Assembly: GCF_000238315.3 (NCBI RefSeq)
Contig: NZ_CP011924.1
Location: forward strand, 2,801,001-2,865,000
From: Pseudoalteromonas piscicida
GTDB lineage: Bacteria > Pseudomonadota > Gammaproteobacteria > Enterobacterales > Alteromonadaceae
Direction: 5' to 3'
Length of the DNA stretch: 64,000 nucleotides
The position numbers were made by a program, and so were the translations under genes. The notes under the pieces are model-generated. The model did no database searches and had not been told where the DNA came from. It saw only the letters and a list, made by a program, of their open reading frames with translations. This document shows, in pieces, positions 9,570 to 20,038 of the stretch (position 1 is its first letter; each line of letters opens with the position of its first letter).

Positions 9570-10239
9570 CCCCTCTAAATTGCACCGGAAGCTTGCTCTT
9601 CTTATCTAACAGTTGGATCACATGTTCAATACCCTGCTGTCGTAAAATACCATGTAGCTCCGATTGTTTGGCATCAAGTAAACTAATGCCTTCCGCCATC
9701 ATGTCAAAAGCACGCCAGTCACCGTCTTGTCCGCGTCTAACTTTAAAATCGATTTTGATATCAGGCTTACCTGGCTCTACAATTTTGGTCTTAACAACCA
9801 CCACAGCTTCATTCTCAAATGGGCGATGCTCACCAAACTCTACCTTTTGGTCTTTATATTGAGTAAATACACCAGCATAAGTCGCTACCAAGTAATTTTT
9901 GAATACCTCAATAAATTCTCTAATATGCTCGACAGCAGCAGCTTTCTCCTCTTTACTTTCAATGTTGCGAACCTTTTGAATATAAGAACCTAATACACGA
10001 TACGCAGCATATTTGTAATCAATGTAAGGCAAGAGCTCTTCTTCTACGATAACGCGTAAGTGTTCTTTGTCTTTTTCAATGATGTTTTGCTCTTTCGTAA
10101 CACGCTGAAAAGTTTGCGCCGCAACTTGCTCCACCATTTTATAAGGATCGCTTGAGTCTACTTCTTTCGCCTGAACCAATGCGGTAGCCATCAATGCTAC
10201 AAACAAAGTCAGACATTTCGCATAGATGTTTTTTAACAT
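9553..10239 (-). CDS. mlaC: Periplasmic phospholipid shuttle MlaC
   Basis: Soluble periplasmic lipid carrier between the outer-membrane MlaA-porin complex and the inner-membrane MlaFEDB complex. A signal peptide is evident at residues 1-24 (cleavage near VQA-KE). The mature part has the family features PYIDYKYAAYRVLG and the helical segment around AAVEHIREFIEVFKNYLVATYAGVF. The 228-residue length is slightly longer than E. coli MlaC (211) because of a C-terminal extension rich in charged residues. It lies two bases after mlaD. Confidence 0.95.
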   Translation of the reverse strand: MLKNIYAKCLTLFVALMATALVQAKEVDSSDPYKMVEQVAAQTFQRVTKEQNIIEKDKEHLRVIVEEELLPYIDYKYAAYRVLGSYIQKVRNIESKEEKAAAVEHIREFIEVFKNYLVATYAGVFTQYKDQKVEFGEHRPFENEAVVVVKTKIVEPGKPDIKIDFKVRRGQDGDWRAFDMMAEGISLLDAKQSELHGILRQQGIEHVIQLLDKKSKLPVQFRGDDGDA

Positions 10240-10241
10240 AT

Positions 10242-10787
10242 TTACTCGCTCCCTTGATTAAATAGGAACTGACCAATTAGCTCTTCTAGTACCAGTGCCG
10301 ATTTTGTATCTGTGATCATGTCACCGTCTTTTAGCGCTTTTGTTTCCACACCAAAAAGAGACTCAAGATCAACGCTATCTTCACTCGTTACCTCCTGACC
10401 AAGACATTTTTGCTTCGCAGATTCAGCAGCAATAACCGGAGAAATACCTAAATACTGCTCACCCAAAATGCCCGAAGTCAAAATCGAAACCGACGACGTA
10501 TCGGAAAACTGACACTCGTAGTTTTTATCTAAACTCATTGAAACTACTGGCACGAACTCTTGTGGATGGATGTGAATTCCATCAACACGACCAATCACAA
10601 CCCCACCCACCTTAATTGGGGCGCGGGTTTTCAACGAACCTATATTTTCGAACTTAGCATGCAAAGTATAAGTTTCACCATTGCCGCTTAAGCCTGAATT
10701 AGCTACCTTTAGCGCCAACATAACAAATGCAGCAATGCCCAATGCCACGAACAACCCAACTAAAATTTCTATTTTCCGTGTATTCAT
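10242..10787 (-). CDS. mlaD: MCE-domain lipid-binding protein MlaD
   Basis: Forms a hexameric ring on the periplasmic face of the MlaFEDB transporter. One N-terminal transmembrane helix (residues about 8-28) is followed by a single MCE domain (about 38-118), recognisable by FENIGSLKTRAPIKVGGVVIGRV, and a C-terminal helical tail ending EELIGQFLFNQGSE. The 181-residue length is typical. Twelve bases separate it from mlaE. Confidence 0.96.
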   Translation of the reverse strand: MNTRKIEILVGLFVALGIAAFVMLALKVANSGLSGNGETYTLHAKFENIGSLKTRAPIKVGGVVIGRVDGIHIHPQEFVPVVSMSLDKNYECQFSDTSSVSILTSGILGEQYLGISPVIAAESAKQKCLGQEVTSEDSVDLESLFGVETKALKDGDMITDTKSALVLEELIGQFLFNQGSE

Positions 10788-10799
10788 TTTTAAAACCTT

Positions 10800-11579
10800 T
10801 TAACTTGAGAACATAACCGCTGTTAATACAAAGTCAAAGCCAAGTACAGCCAGTGAAGAATGTACTACCGTCTCTGTCGTCGCTTTACTTATCCCTTCAG
10901 AAGTAGGAATACAGTCATAGCCTTTGTATAGCGCGATCCAAGTTACTAATAGTGCAAATACGAAACTCTTAATAAGACCATTTAAGATGTCTTGTTGAAA
11001 CGACACTTGCGATTGCATAATTGACCAGAAGCTACCTGAATCTACGCCTAACCAATCAACACCCACCAAGTGTGCGCCTAAAATAGCGATCGCAGAGAAT
11101 ATCAATGCGAGTAACGGCATACTAATAAAACCGGCCCAAAAACGAGGGGCAACCACGCGCTTAAGCGGGTCTATCGCCATCATTTCTAAACTAGATAATT
11201 GCTCCGTAGCCTTCATCAAACCGATTTCTGCAGTTAACGCACTGCCTGCACGCCCTGCAAATAAGAGTGCAGTCACCACGGGGCCCAACTCCCTGAGTAA
11301 ACTCAAAGCAACCAAAGGTCCAAGGCTATCTTCAGCGCCATACCCAACTAACACGGTATAGCCTTGTAATGCCAATACCATGCCGATAAATAAACCAGAC
11401 ACCATGATAATCAACAATGATTGATGACCAACCATGTAAAGTTGCTTTATCAACAGCGGCGTGCCTTTTCGGAAATTGGGTAAGCTACATAGCGCCCCAA
11501 AAAGCATTGTTGTGGCACGGCCAAGTGCAGCAAAACGGCTGAGGGTTTTGTGGCCTAGTTTTTGTAAAAAGTCGACCAT
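10800..11579 (-). CDS. mlaE: Phospholipid ABC transporter permease MlaE
   Basis: Integral membrane permease of the Mla system, with five or six hydrophobic segments. Family motifs are clear: [26 protein letters not shown] near the N-terminus and [24 protein letters not shown] in the coupling region. I choose ATG 11579 (MVDFLQ) because GGAG lies seven bases upstream inside the mlaF end. A GTG at 11585 that overlaps the mlaF stop is the alternative. About 259 residues, matching the E. coli protein. Confidence 0.95.
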   Translation of the reverse strand: MVDFLQKLGHKTLSRFAALGRATTMLFGALCSLPNFRKGTPLLIKQLYMVGHQSLLIIMVSGLFIGMVLALQGYTVLVGYGAEDSLGPLVALSLLRELGPVVTALLFAGRAGSALTAEIGLMKATEQLSSLEMMAIDPLKRVVAPRFWAGFISMPLLALIFSAIAILGAHLVGVDWLGVDSGSFWSIMQSQVSFQQDILNGLIKSFVFALLVTWIALYKGYDCIPTSEGISKATTETVVHSSLAVLGFDFVLTAVMFSS

Positions 11580-11581
11580 AC

Positions 11582-12382
11582 TCACTCTCCTTGCAACAGC
11601 GCTTGCTGATAATCAGGCGCTTTAAAGTGGAATGGCACAGGTCCATCCGCAAGGCCCTGTAAGAACTGCTGTACTAATGGCGATTCGTGTTCAAGCATCT
11701 GCTCAGGGGTTCCTGTACCAATCACACCTTGCTCTGCAATAATAACGACGTGGTCGGCAATACTCAGCACTTCCGTAACATCATGAGTGACTATCAGTGA
11801 CGATAACCCCAATACTTCATTAAGGGACTTAATCAGCCGAACTAGAACGCCCATGGAGATCGGGTCCTGACCTGCAAACGGCTCATCGTACATAATTAAT
11901 TCAGGATCAAGTGCAATAGAACGTGCTAAAGCCGCGCGTCTTGCCATACCACCAGAAAGCTCTGCCGGCATTAAATCTTTTGCACCACGAAGACCAACCG
12001 CTTGAAGCTTCATCAGCACCACTAAACGGATTAATTCTTCAGATAATTCGGTATGCTCGCGTAGAGGAAAAGCCACATTGTCGAACACGCTCATATCGGT
12101 AAACAAAGCACCGCTTTGAAATAACATACTCATCCGCGTTCGAGCTTGATACAAAGCTGCTCGTGACATGTTAGGGATACTGTTTCCAGCAAAAAGAATA
12201 TCACCGCTATCAGGTTTAAGCTGACCACCGATTAATCGCAACATGGTAGTTTTACCAATGCCACTCGGCCCCATTATTGCGGTAATTTTGCCCTTTGGTA
12301 CGGAAAAGCTCATGTTTTTGTAGATGATCCTTTCACCCCGAGAGAAGGTTACATCCTTGATTTCTACAATTGACTGCGACAA
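11582..12382 (-). CDS. mlaF: Phospholipid ABC transporter ATPase MlaF
   Basis: ATPase that powers phospholipid movement by MlaE. On the longest reading from a TTG at 12439, Walker [10 protein letters not shown] falls at residues 57-65, with the ABC signature [11 protein letters not shown] and Walker B LIMYDEP further on. No ATG fits the start. The TTG at 12439 lacks a ribosome binding site. A second TTG at 12382 has GGAG six bases upstream and gives about 266 residues, close to the E. coli length of 269, so I use it. It is first in the leftward mlaFEDCB-ibaG-murA run and divergent from cax. Confidence 0.93.
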   Translation of the reverse strand: MSQSIVEIKDVTFSRGERIIYKNMSFSVPKGKITAIMGPSGIGKTTMLRLIGGQLKPDSGDILFAGNSIPNMSRAALYQARTRMSMLFQSGALFTDMSVFDNVAFPLREHTELSEELIRLVVLMKLQAVGLRGAKDLMPAELSGGMARRAALARSIALDPELIMYDEPFAGQDPISMGVLVRLIKSLNEVLGLSSLIVTHDVTEVLSIADHVVIIAEQGVIGTGTPEQMLEHESPLVQQFLQGLADGPVPFHFKAPDYQQALLQGE

Positions 12383-12556
12383 GTCGCTCTCCAGATCCAG
12401 ACTATATTCATCCAAGTATGATACTTTTTTTTCAAACAAGATGGAAAATCGTTTTGGTAAAATTTTGTAAGTAGTGAAATGTAACGGTTTGCTTATACTT
12501 TCCAGAGCGCTTTTGGTAGTATCTATCGAAATTTTAATCCTATTGGCTAGAGGTTC

Positions 12557-13516
12557 ATGGTTTTATCGTTTGTTATTCTCATTCTTGGCTTTATTGCACT
12601 GGTTTGGAGTGCTGACCGCTTTGTTTTTGGTGCGGCCGCTCTTGCACGAAACTTTGGTGTGCCAACATTAATTGTTGGTTTAACTATCGTGGCCATGGGT
12701 TCTTCAGCACCAGAAATGATGGTTGCTGCGCAAGCCGCTCTTGCAGATAAAACAGACACCGCCGTGGGCAATGCCATAGGTTCTAACATCGCCAATATCT
12801 TACTCGTTTTGGGTCTCACCGCGTTATTAAGGCCACTCTCCGTTGGCTCTGGTATTTTGCGCCGCGAAATGCCGCTGTTAGTCATCGTTTCATTGGCAGC
12901 TTGGTATATCGTTAGTGATAACCACTTTAGTTTCGTAGAAGGTGTTTTGTTATTAGTCGGTTTCGCCGCTTTTCTTCTTGCACTTATCATTATCACCAAG
13001 CGTGGTGGTGGAGATAATGATGACCCATTTGTCAGTGAAGCCTGTGAAGAAGTGCCAAATAATATTCCAACTCAAAAAGCCGTTTTCTGGTTAATCGTGG
13101 GTATGATTTTACTGCCTATTAGCGCGGACTATCTCGTTGGCGCCGCGGTTGACATCGCCAAATATTTTGGCATGAGTGACCTGCTAATAGGATTAACCAT
13201 TATCGCCGTTGGTACTAGTTTACCCGAGCTTGCGGCATGTGTTGCTGGCGTACTTAAAAAAGAAGACGATCTAGCGCTTGGCAATATTATTGGCTCGAAT
13301 ATCTTTAATATATTGGCAGTGCTATCGATTGCTGGGATTATTAACCCATCTGTCCTCGACGCCAATATTGCGTCACGTGATATCTTTATTATGCTTGGCG
13401 CGACACTGCTGCTTATCCTAATGAGCCTCAGCCTAACAGGTCAGCGCCGCATCAACCGCTTGGAAGGTGGCATACTTGTCGCAAGCTTCGTCGGTTATAT
13501 TTACTACATCATTTAA
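12557..13516 (+). CDS. Calcium/sodium antiporter (YrbG/CaCA family)
   Basis: Inner-membrane cation exchanger of the K+-dependent Na+/Ca2+ family. It has two homologous halves of about five helices each. Each carries the alpha-repeat ion-binding motif, seen as VAMGSSAPEMMVA near residue 50 and VGTSLPELAA near residue 218, followed by NAIGSNIANI and NIIGSNIFNI. The 319-residue length is standard. It precedes kdsD by 10 bases and is divergent from mlaF, exactly as yrbG is in E. coli. The transported ion is inferred from the family. Confidence 0.93.
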   Translation: MVLSFVILILGFIALVWSADRFVFGAAALARNFGVPTLIVGLTIVAMGSSAPEMMVAAQAALADKTDTAVGNAIGSNIANILLVLGLTALLRPLSVGSGILRREMPLLVIVSLAAWYIVSDNHFSFVEGVLLLVGFAAFLLALIIITKRGGGDNDDPFVSEACEEVPNNIPTQKAVFWLIVGMILLPISADYLVGAAVDIAKYFGMSDLLIGLTIIAVGTSLPELAACVAGVLKKEDDLALGNIIGSNIFNILAVLSIAGIINPSVLDANIASRDIFIMLGATLLLILMSLSLTGQRRINRLEGGILVASFVGYIYYII

Positions 13517-13525
13517 GGAAGCCTT

Positions 13526-14497
13526 GTGACAACGAACCCATTTATTGATTCTGCAAATCAAGTTTTTGCTACTGAACTTGCAGCAATAGAAGAAGTGCAA
13601 CAGTTTGTTGATCAACAATTTGTAAAAGCCTGTGAAATTATGTTTGGCTGCCAAGGTCGCATCATCGTGATTGGCATGGGTAAGTCCGGCCACATCGGAA
13701 ACAAAATCGCAGCGACACTCGCAAGTACTGGCAGCCCTGCATTTTTTGTTCATCCAGGAGAAGCAAGTCACGGCGACTTGGGTATGATCACCAAAGATGA
13801 TGTGGTTTTGATGATCTCCAACTCAGGGGAAACCCAAGAGGTGATCTCAATCCTGCCTGTGATAAAGCGCTTAGGGGCCCCCGTTATTTCTATGACAGGC
13901 AACCCGAGCTCTACAATGGCTCGTAATGCGACGGTTCACCTTTGTGTTAAGGTATCAAAAGAAGCCTGCCCATTAGGACTTGCACCCACGGCGAGCACCA
14001 CAGCTACGCTAGTGATGGGCGATGCACTCGCGGTTGCGCTACTTGAAGCCAGAGGCTTTACGGCTGATGATTTTGCACTTTCCCATCCAGGTGGTAGTTT
14101 AGGAAGACGTCTACTACTAACCGTTGCTGATGTCATGCATCAAGGGGATGCAATCCCTATGGTTAAAAGTCATTGCACAGTTAAAGAAGCTTTATTTGAA
14201 ATGTCAGCTAAAAGTTTAGGTATGACGGCAATCGTAGATGAAAGCTCGCAATTGCAAGGTATTTTTACCGATGGCGACTTGCGCCGTATTATCGAACAAA
14301 AGATCGATATTCACACCACCCCAATCACGCAAGTTATGACGGCTAAAAGTACGACGGCACGCGCCGATATGCTCGCAGCAGAGGTACTCAATATCATGGA
14401 AACCAAACGAATTAATGGCTTGATTGTGGTAAACAAAAACAACATACCGGTTGGCGCCTTGAATACGCAAGATTTACTTAGAGCGGGGGTGCTGTAA
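13526..14497 (+). CDS. kdsD: Arabinose-5-phosphate isomerase KdsD
   Basis: Interconverts ribulose 5-phosphate and arabinose 5-phosphate, the first step toward Kdo for LPS. GTG start at 13526 with AAGGAAG upstream. An N-terminal SIS sugar-isomerase domain (residues about 35-170, with GMGKSGHIGNKIAATLASTG and SNSGETQE) is followed by two CBS domains (about 205-320). The 323-residue length is usual. The stop overlaps the kdsC start (TAATG). Confidence 0.96.
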   Translation: MTTNPFIDSANQVFATELAAIEEVQQFVDQQFVKACEIMFGCQGRIIVIGMGKSGHIGNKIAATLASTGSPAFFVHPGEASHGDLGMITKDDVVLMISNSGETQEVISILPVIKRLGAPVISMTGNPSSTMARNATVHLCVKVSKEACPLGLAPTASTTATLVMGDALAVALLEARGFTADDFALSHPGGSLGRRLLLTVADVMHQGDAIPMVKSHCTVKEALFEMSAKSLGMTAIVDESSQLQGIFTDGDLRRIIEQKIDIHTTPITQVMTAKSTTARADMLAAEVLNIMETKRINGLIVVNKNNIPVGALNTQDLLRAGVL

Positions 14498-15048
14498 TGC
14501 AATTTGAAGATTTATATCAGACGATTTCAACTGAAGCTTGGGAAAAAGCAAAACAAATCAAATTATTGATTTGCGATATTGATGGCGTATTCTCAGATGG
14601 ACGTATATACCTTGGTAACAATGGTGAAGAACTGAAAGCATTTAATACCAAAGACGGGTTTGGTATTAAAGCCTTGATTGATAGTGGTATCGAAGTCGCC
14701 GTTATCACAGGTAGACATTCACAAATAGTTCAGCAACGCATGACTAGTTTAAATGTAACTTATATTTACCAAGGCCAAGAAAACAAGTTAGTGGCATATG
14801 ATGAATTGAAGACTAAGCTCAACCTTAGTGATGACGAAATTGCATATATTGGTGATGATGGTCCAGACCTACCCGTAATGGAGCAGGTCGGTTTTGCCGT
14901 TGCCGTCAATGATGCACATCCTCTTGTCAAACGTATCGCCCACTACACCACTTTGATGCCTGGTGGTTTTGGTGCTGTGAGAGAACTGACTGATCTTCTA
15001 ATGCTCAGCCAAAATCACTTATTGACTTCCAAAGGATCAAGTACATGA
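14497..15048 (+). CDS. kdsC: Kdo-8-phosphate phosphatase KdsC
   Basis: HAD-superfamily phosphatase that releases phosphate from Kdo 8-phosphate to give Kdo. The nucleophile motif LLICDIDGVFSDG contains Asp27 and the acid/base Asp29. Motif II is VITGR, and the terminal acidic motif is IGDDGPDLPVM. It is a C0-type HAD without a cap and should act as a tetramer. The 183-residue length fits. Ends overlap both neighbours (kdsD, lptC), so the operon is tightly coupled. Confidence 0.97.
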   Translation: MQFEDLYQTISTEAWEKAKQIKLLICDIDGVFSDGRIYLGNNGEELKAFNTKDGFGIKALIDSGIEVAVITGRHSQIVQQRMTSLNVTYIYQGQENKLVAYDELKTKLNLSDDEIAYIGDDGPDLPVMEQVGFAVAVNDAHPLVKRIAHYTTLMPGGFGAVRELTDLLMLSQNHLLTSKGSST

Positions 15049-15599
15049 CCGTATTGCGTGTCATCTTACTCATTGTTTTCGCTTCAATAATGGTATGGAT
15101 GTGGTCGCCCATGTTTAATCCATCAGAGGCGGACTCAGCAAAAGAAGATGAACCGTTAGCTAAGCCCGATTATGTTGCAACCACACTTCAGCAAACGACC
15201 TATAGTGAAAATGGCTTATTAAACTATCAGGTAACTGCTGATAAGATGGAGTTGTATCAAGATCTTGGCTTTAGTCACTTTGAAAAGCCCATTTTCACCT
15301 TATATAACGGTGAGCAAAATTGGCAAATAAGTGCATTAGAAGCAACACTATACGAAAATAATACCTTGATATTAGAGGGCAATGTGCTGGCAAAGAATTT
15401 AACGCCTAACGCCATGATCACCGATATCAATGCCGATAATGTAAGAGTTGAAATTAAGCAAAAATTGATGAAGTCGGAACACCCTGTCGTTATCACGGGT
15501 CCTAGTCTTAGGATCACGGGTAAAGGACTGCATGCGGATCTACAAAAGCAAGTGATCGAACTCATCAACCACACAAAGACAATTTATTATGACCAGTAA
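15045..15599 (+). CDS. lptC: LPS export protein LptC
   Basis: Bitopic inner-membrane protein that links LptB2FG to the periplasmic LptA bridge. One N-terminal transmembrane segment (residues about 4-21) is followed by a periplasmic beta-jellyroll domain of about 150 residues with weak similarity to LptA (ENNTLILEGNVLAKN). The 184-residue length is close to the E. coli 191. It overlaps kdsC by four bases and lptA by 11. Confidence 0.95.
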   Translation: MTVLRVILLIVFASIMVWMWSPMFNPSEADSAKEDEPLAKPDYVATTLQQTTYSENGLLNYQVTADKMELYQDLGFSHFEKPIFTLYNGEQNWQISALEATLYENNTLILEGNVLAKNLTPNAMITDINADNVRVEIKQKLMKSEHPVVITGPSLRITGKGLHADLQKQVIELINHTKTIYYDQ

Positions 15600-16131
15600 A
15601 ATCATTAACAAACTAGTTTTCATCGGCTTGCTTGCAAGTTCTACTCTAGTAATTGCTGCAGAACAAAATGAAGTCATTATTGATGCTGGCCGTCAGCAAG
15701 CTCAACTGCAAAGCAACATCGGTATTTTTGAACAGAATGTTGTTATTATTCATGGCAACAGAAAAATAAATGCCGATCGCCTAGAAGTCCATCGCCGCGC
15801 GGAGCTTGGTACTAACAAGCAACTGCTTGTTGCAACTGGCAGCCCAGCTATTTTCAGCGAACGTCAACCTGATGGTAATTTGCTAGAAGCCAAAGCAAAC
15901 GAAATTCGCTACGACGTTGCGAAAGGCACCTTAGTCATTTCTGGCGATGCGGAAATCAATCAAACTGGGCAAAAAATCAATGCTCAGGTCATCACCTATG
16001 ACATTGAAAAGCAACTGATCAGTGCTGAGCGCTCAGACCAAGAAGATTCCCGTGTAAGAACCATCCTTGTTCCTGTTGATGACAAAAAAGACGCAAAAGA
16101 TAAAAAAGCGCAGGAAGAAGGTAACAATTAA
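15589..16131 (+). CDS. lptA: LPS transport periplasmic protein LptA
   Basis: Periplasmic OstA-fold protein that forms the LPS bridge from LptC to LptD. A signal peptide is evident (residues 1-23, ending VIAAEQ). The mature beta-jellyroll contains [20 protein letters not shown], a typical LptA repeat. The C-terminus is a highly charged Lys/Asp tail ([13 protein letters not shown]) with no obvious fold. The stop overlaps the lptB start by one base. Confidence 0.95.
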   Translation: MTSKIINKLVFIGLLASSTLVIAAEQNEVIIDAGRQQAQLQSNIGIFEQNVVIIHGNRKINADRLEVHRRAELGTNKQLLVATGSPAIFSERQPDGNLLEAKANEIRYDVAKGTLVISGDAEINQTGQKINAQVITYDIEKQLISAERSDQEDSRVRTILVPVDDKKDAKDKKAQEEGNN

Positions 16132-16856
16132 TGAGCGAGCTCAAAGCAACTGGTCTAGCAAAGAGTTATAAAGGCCGCCAGGTCGTCAAAAATGTTGGCT
16201 TAAGTGTTCAAGCTGGCAGCATTGTAGGCTTATTGGGCCCGAATGGCGCAGGTAAAACCACGACCTTTTATATGATTGTAGGGTTAGTACCAAGCGACAA
16301 AGGTTTTATTCAGATTGATGACGAAGATATCACTTTGCTACCAATGCACAGCCGCGCGCGACTTGGTATTGGTTATCTACCGCAAGAGTCTTCGATCTTT
16401 AGAAAACTCACGGTCTATCAAAATTTGATGGCGATTTTAGAAACTCGAAAAGACTTATCTAAAGTTGAAAGAGAAGCTGAACTAAACGAGTTACTGGATG
16501 AGTTTAATATCCAACACATTCGCGACTCACAGGGCATGGCATTGTCGGGAGGCGAAAGAAGACGCGTAGAAATTGCTCGCGCTTTAGCCGCTAACCCTAA
16601 GTTTATCCTGTTAGATGAACCTTTTGCTGGTGTTGATCCTATTTCGGTGTTAGATATAAAGACAATCATAGAGCACCTAAAAAACCGCGGTATCGGTGTG
16701 CTAATCACCGATCATAACGTTAGAGAAACACTGGACGTATGTGAAAAAGCCTACATCGTTTCACATGGTGAGTTAATCGCTGCAGGCACGCCAGAACATG
16801 TTTTGGCAGATCAAACCGTAAGAGATGTCTACCTAGGCGAACAATTCAAGCTATAG
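16131..16856 (+). CDS. lptB: LPS export ABC transporter ATPase LptB
   Basis: Cytoplasmic ATPase dimer that powers LPS extraction by LptFG. Walker [10 protein letters not shown] is at residues 36-44, the signature [15 protein letters not shown] at about 139, and Walker [14 protein letters not shown] at about 158. The switch His lies in LITDHNVRE. The 241-residue length is standard. It closes the lpt block just before rpoN, the usual order. Confidence 0.98.
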   Translation: MSELKATGLAKSYKGRQVVKNVGLSVQAGSIVGLLGPNGAGKTTTFYMIVGLVPSDKGFIQIDDEDITLLPMHSRARLGIGYLPQESSIFRKLTVYQNLMAILETRKDLSKVEREAELNELLDEFNIQHIRDSQGMALSGGERRRVEIARALAANPKFILLDEPFAGVDPISVLDIKTIIEHLKNRGIGVLITDHNVRETLDVCEKAYIVSHGELIAAGTPEHVLADQTVRDVYLGEQFKL

Positions 16857-16902
16857 TTAAGACGTAGTATTAATAACTGTTAAAAAGGATTGTTAGAGAT
16901 AC

Positions 16903-18402
16903 ATGAGGCAATCATTACAGCTGCGCATGGGGCAGCAACTTACAATGACTCCACAACTGCAACAAGCCATTCGCTTGCTGCAGCTTAGTACATTGGATCT
17001 GCAACAAGAAATACAAAAAGCATTAGACAGCAATCCATTGTTGGAAGTGGAAGAAGGTGATAATACTGACGGCGAAAACACTGACCAACACAGTCAAGAA
17101 AAGAGCAGTGCTGACGACAATCAAGATTCAAGCGATGAAGTGCAGGTTAGTGACTATGAGATAGACTCAGATACAGCCATGAGCAAAGACACGGTGAGCG
17201 ATGACCTCGCCATGGATGTCACTTGGGACGAGTATATGAGTGCAGCGCCCGCTGCAAGCTCAGGCCCACTTCCCGATGACGATAATGTTTATCAAGGGGA
17301 AACCTCTGAATCTCTCCACGACTATCTCATGTGGCAACTTGAGCTGACACCATTTAGTCCAACAGATAGAGCGATTGCGATTGCGATTATTGAAGCGGTC
17401 GACCTGTCAGGCATTTTAACACTGTCTTGCGAAGACATTTTAGAAAGCATTAATGATGAGAGTAGCGAAGAGCCTGTTGAGCTGGATGAAGTCGAAGCCG
17501 TGCTCAAACGTATTCAGCTTTTCGATCCTGTCGGTATCGCAGCGCGTAGTTTACAAGAATGCTTGTGTATTCAGCTAAATCAATTCGCCCCAGATACGCC
17601 ATGGATTGCCGAAACGAAAATGATCCTGACAGAGCATATCGACTTGCTTGCCAGCCGTGACTATCGAACTTTGGCTAAGAAAACACGCCTTAAAGAAGCC
17701 GATCTCAAAGAGGTCATGACGTTAATTCATAGTCTTAACCCAAAACCAGCGGCAAGCATTATTCATGAAGAGCCTGAATATGTGATCCCTGACGTATCGG
17801 TGAAAAAAGTAAAAGGTCGTTGGGTCGTAGAGCTAAATCCTGATGCTATGCCTAAAATAAGAGTAAACGACCATTATGCTGCGATGTCTAGAACAGCGAA
17901 ATCCAGTACAGATAGTCAGTTTATTCGCTCACATTTACAAGAAGCGAAGTGGTTTATTAAAAGCTTAGAAAGCCGAAATGATACTTTATTAAAAGTTACC
18001 AATTGCATTGTGCAACAACAACAGGCATTCTTTGAATATGGCCCCGAAGCAATGCGCCCTATGGTGCTAAATGATGTTGCTGAAATGGTTGAGATGCATG
18101 AGTCCACAATTTCCCGTGTGACAACACAAAAATACATGCATACACCTCGGGGAATATTTGAGCTGAAGTACTTCTTCTCTAGCCATGTAAGTACAGAAAA
18201 TGGAGGTGAGTGCTCTTCTACAGCAATTAGAGCACTTATCAAAAAGCTGATAGCTGCAGAAAATACCGCGAAACCATTGAGTGACAGCAAAATTGCAGAT
18301 ATCTTAGCTGAGCAAGGAATTAAGGTAGCGAGACGTACGATTGCAAAATATCGTGAATCCCTAGCCATTCCACCGTCAAATCAGCGTAAAAGCTTGATAT
18401 AA
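16903..18402 (+). CDS. rpoN: RNA polymerase sigma-54 factor RpoN
   Basis: Alternative sigma factor recognising -24/-12 promoters and needing AAA+ activators; in marine gammaproteobacteria it usually governs nitrogen use and flagella. The N-terminal glutamine/leucine-rich activator region ([31 protein letters not shown]) is followed by an acidic linker of about 90 residues, the core-binding region, the HTH region and the C-terminal RpoN box [10 protein letters not shown] (residues about 476-485; one conservative change from ARRTVAKYRE). The 499-residue length is normal. Confidence 0.98.
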   Translation: MRQSLQLRMGQQLTMTPQLQQAIRLLQLSTLDLQQEIQKALDSNPLLEVEEGDNTDGENTDQHSQEKSSADDNQDSSDEVQVSDYEIDSDTAMSKDTVSDDLAMDVTWDEYMSAAPAASSGPLPDDDNVYQGETSESLHDYLMWQLELTPFSPTDRAIAIAIIEAVDLSGILTLSCEDILESINDESSEEPVELDEVEAVLKRIQLFDPVGIAARSLQECLCIQLNQFAPDTPWIAETKMILTEHIDLLASRDYRTLAKKTRLKEADLKEVMTLIHSLNPKPAASIIHEEPEYVIPDVSVKKVKGRWVVELNPDAMPKIRVNDHYAAMSRTAKSSTDSQFIRSHLQEAKWFIKSLESRNDTLLKVTNCIVQQQQAFFEYGPEAMRPMVLNDVAEMVEMHESTISRVTTQKYMHTPRGIFELKYFFSSHVSTENGGECSSTAIRALIKKLIAAENTAKPLSDSKIADILAEQGIKVARRTIAKYRESLAIPPSNQRKSLI

Positions 18403-18431
18403 GACGTAAAAACCAAGAAGGAAAAATGCTT

Positions 18432-18719
18432 ATGCAACTAAATCTAACTGGTCGCCATGTAGAAATTACTGACTCATTAAGAGACTATGTCACCAACAAG
18501 TTTGCGAAGCTAGAAAGGCACTTTGATCATATCAATAACGTGCATGTGATCCTTGATGTCGAGAAGCTAGTACAAAAAGCAGAAGCAACATTACACGTAA
18601 ACGGCGGCGAGCTATTTGCATCAACAGAGCATCAAGATATGTATGCCGCAATTGATGGCCTTATCGACAAGCTAGATCGTCAAGTTATTAAACACAAAGA
18701 GAAGCTCACTCGACACTAA
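18432..18719 (+). CDS. hpf: Ribosome hibernation promoting factor
   Basis: Short-form HPF, which helps form inactive 100S ribosome dimers in stationary phase. I choose ATG 18432 (MQLNLTGRHVEITDSLRDYV, 95 residues), which matches the E. coli length and leaves nine bases after AAGGA. An ATG at 18426 is only three bases from AAGGA. No long C-terminal domain is present. It sits between rpoN and ptsN, as usual. Confidence 0.95.
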   Translation: MQLNLTGRHVEITDSLRDYVTNKFAKLERHFDHINNVHVILDVEKLVQKAEATLHVNGGELFASTEHQDMYAAIDGLIDKLDRQVIKHKEKLTRH

Positions 18720-18720
18720 G

Positions 18721-19179
18721 ATGAAATTAAGTGAATTGGTGAACAAGGACTGCAGTAAAGCTGCGGTCCTTTTTAATAGCAAAAAACGTATTTTAGAATA
18801 CATCAGCGAACTGGCTCATAGCCAAATTCCAAATACTAGTCAGCATGCTATCTTAGACGCTTTAATGGCCCGAGAGAAATTAGGCAGCACAGGGATCGGT
18901 AAAGGTATTGCCATTCCTCATGGTCGACTTGAAGGTTTGGATAAAATCCTTGCAATGGTGCTTGTTAGCGAGCAAGGGATCCAGTTTGAAGCCATAGATA
19001 AGCAGCCTGTCGATATTTTTGTCGCGTTCATCGTACCCGAAGGTGATAATCAACAGCACCTGAAGACCTTAGCGGCGATTGCTGATACACTCAAAGACAA
19101 GTCTTTTTGCAAAATGCTTAGGCAAGCAAAAAGTGATAACGAGTTATATGCAGTGATCCAAGGTGAACTTGATGAGTGA
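18721..19179 (+). CDS. ptsN: Nitrogen PTS EIIA protein PtsN
   Basis: EIIA-Ntr, the terminal phosphoacceptor of the regulatory nitrogen phosphotransfer chain (PtsP to NPr to PtsN). It controls potassium transport and other targets rather than sugar uptake. The phosphorylated histidine is His67 in GIAIPHGRL. The 152-residue length is typical of a PTS EIIA type 2 domain. It starts one base after the hpf stop and overlaps rapZ. Confidence 0.96.
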   Translation: MKLSELVNKDCSKAAVLFNSKKRILEYISELAHSQIPNTSQHAILDALMAREKLGSTGIGKGIAIPHGRLEGLDKILAMVLVSEQGIQFEAIDKQPVDIFVAFIVPEGDNQQHLKTLAAIADTLKDKSFCKMLRQAKSDNELYAVIQGELDE

Positions 19180-20038
19180 TGAAGAAAAAGGACTCGAGCT
19201 TATCATTATCAGTGGCCGCTCAGGCTCTGGTAAATCTGTAGCGCTTCGAGTATTGGAAGACTTAGGCTACTATTGTGTAGATAACATTCCAGTCAATTTA
19301 CTGCCGTCTTTAGTCCGCAGCGTTTCCGACAATTATAATAAAATTGCAGTCAGTATTGATGTTAGAAACTTGCCTAAAGAACAGGACGAGTTTAATGACA
19401 TTCTTGAATACTTGCCTGGTTTCGCCAAACCTACCCTGTTTTATTTAGACAGTGACGATCAAACCCTGATAAAACGCTTCTCAGAAACACGCCGTTTGCA
19501 CCCTCTTTCACTACATAATCTTCCATTAGATGTTGCGATAAAGAAAGAACGGGAATTGTTAGACGTGTTGATCACACGCGCTGATTTTCTCATTGATACT
19601 GCAGGCCTGAGCGTTCATCAACTTGCGGAAGATATCCGCGAAAAAATCTTAGGTAAGAAAGACAAACAACTCATTATTACCTTTGAATCTTTCGGCTTTA
19701 AACACGGCATCCCAAAACAAGCGGATTACGTTTTTGATGCGCGCTTTTTGCCCAACCCACATTGGGAGCCTGAGCTTAAGCCGCTAACTGGCCTAGATCA
19801 GCCAGTCAAAGACTATTTGTCGAGTCACAGCATCGTGCAAAAGTTTACTTGGCAGATCCAAACCTTTGTACAAACTTGGTTACCACACTTAGAGCGTAAT
19901 AATCGCAGTTATCTAACGATCGCAATAGGATGTACTGGTGGACAACATCGCTCGGTATACTTAGCGCAAACCATTGGCGAGCGATTTGCAAAAACCCATC
20001 CCAACGTCAAAATTCGCCACCGTGAGCAAGAGGGTTAA
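19172..20038 (+). CDS. rapZ: RNase adapter protein RapZ (intact copy)
   Basis: In E. coli, RapZ binds the small RNA GlmZ and presents it to RNase E, lowering GlmS and so amino-sugar supply for peptidoglycan and LPS. Walker A GRSGSGKS is at residues 15-22, and the C-terminal domain contains GFKHGIP and IGCTGGQHRSV. I choose ATG 19172, which overlaps the ptsN end; a GTG at 19163 would add three residues. About 288 residues. From residue 59 onward, the gene is repeated in the tandem duplication starting at 20602. The stop abuts the ptsO ATG. Confidence 0.97.
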   Translation: MSDEEKGLELIIISGRSGSGKSVALRVLEDLGYYCVDNIPVNLLPSLVRSVSDNYNKIAVSIDVRNLPKEQDEFNDILEYLPGFAKPTLFYLDSDDQTLIKRFSETRRLHPLSLHNLPLDVAIKKERELLDVLITRADFLIDTAGLSVHQLAEDIREKILGKKDKQLIITFESFGFKHGIPKQADYVFDARFLPNPHWEPELKPLTGLDQPVKDYLSSHSIVQKFTWQIQTFVQTWLPHLERNNRSYLTIAIGCTGGQHRSVYLAQTIGERFAKTHPNVKIRHREQEG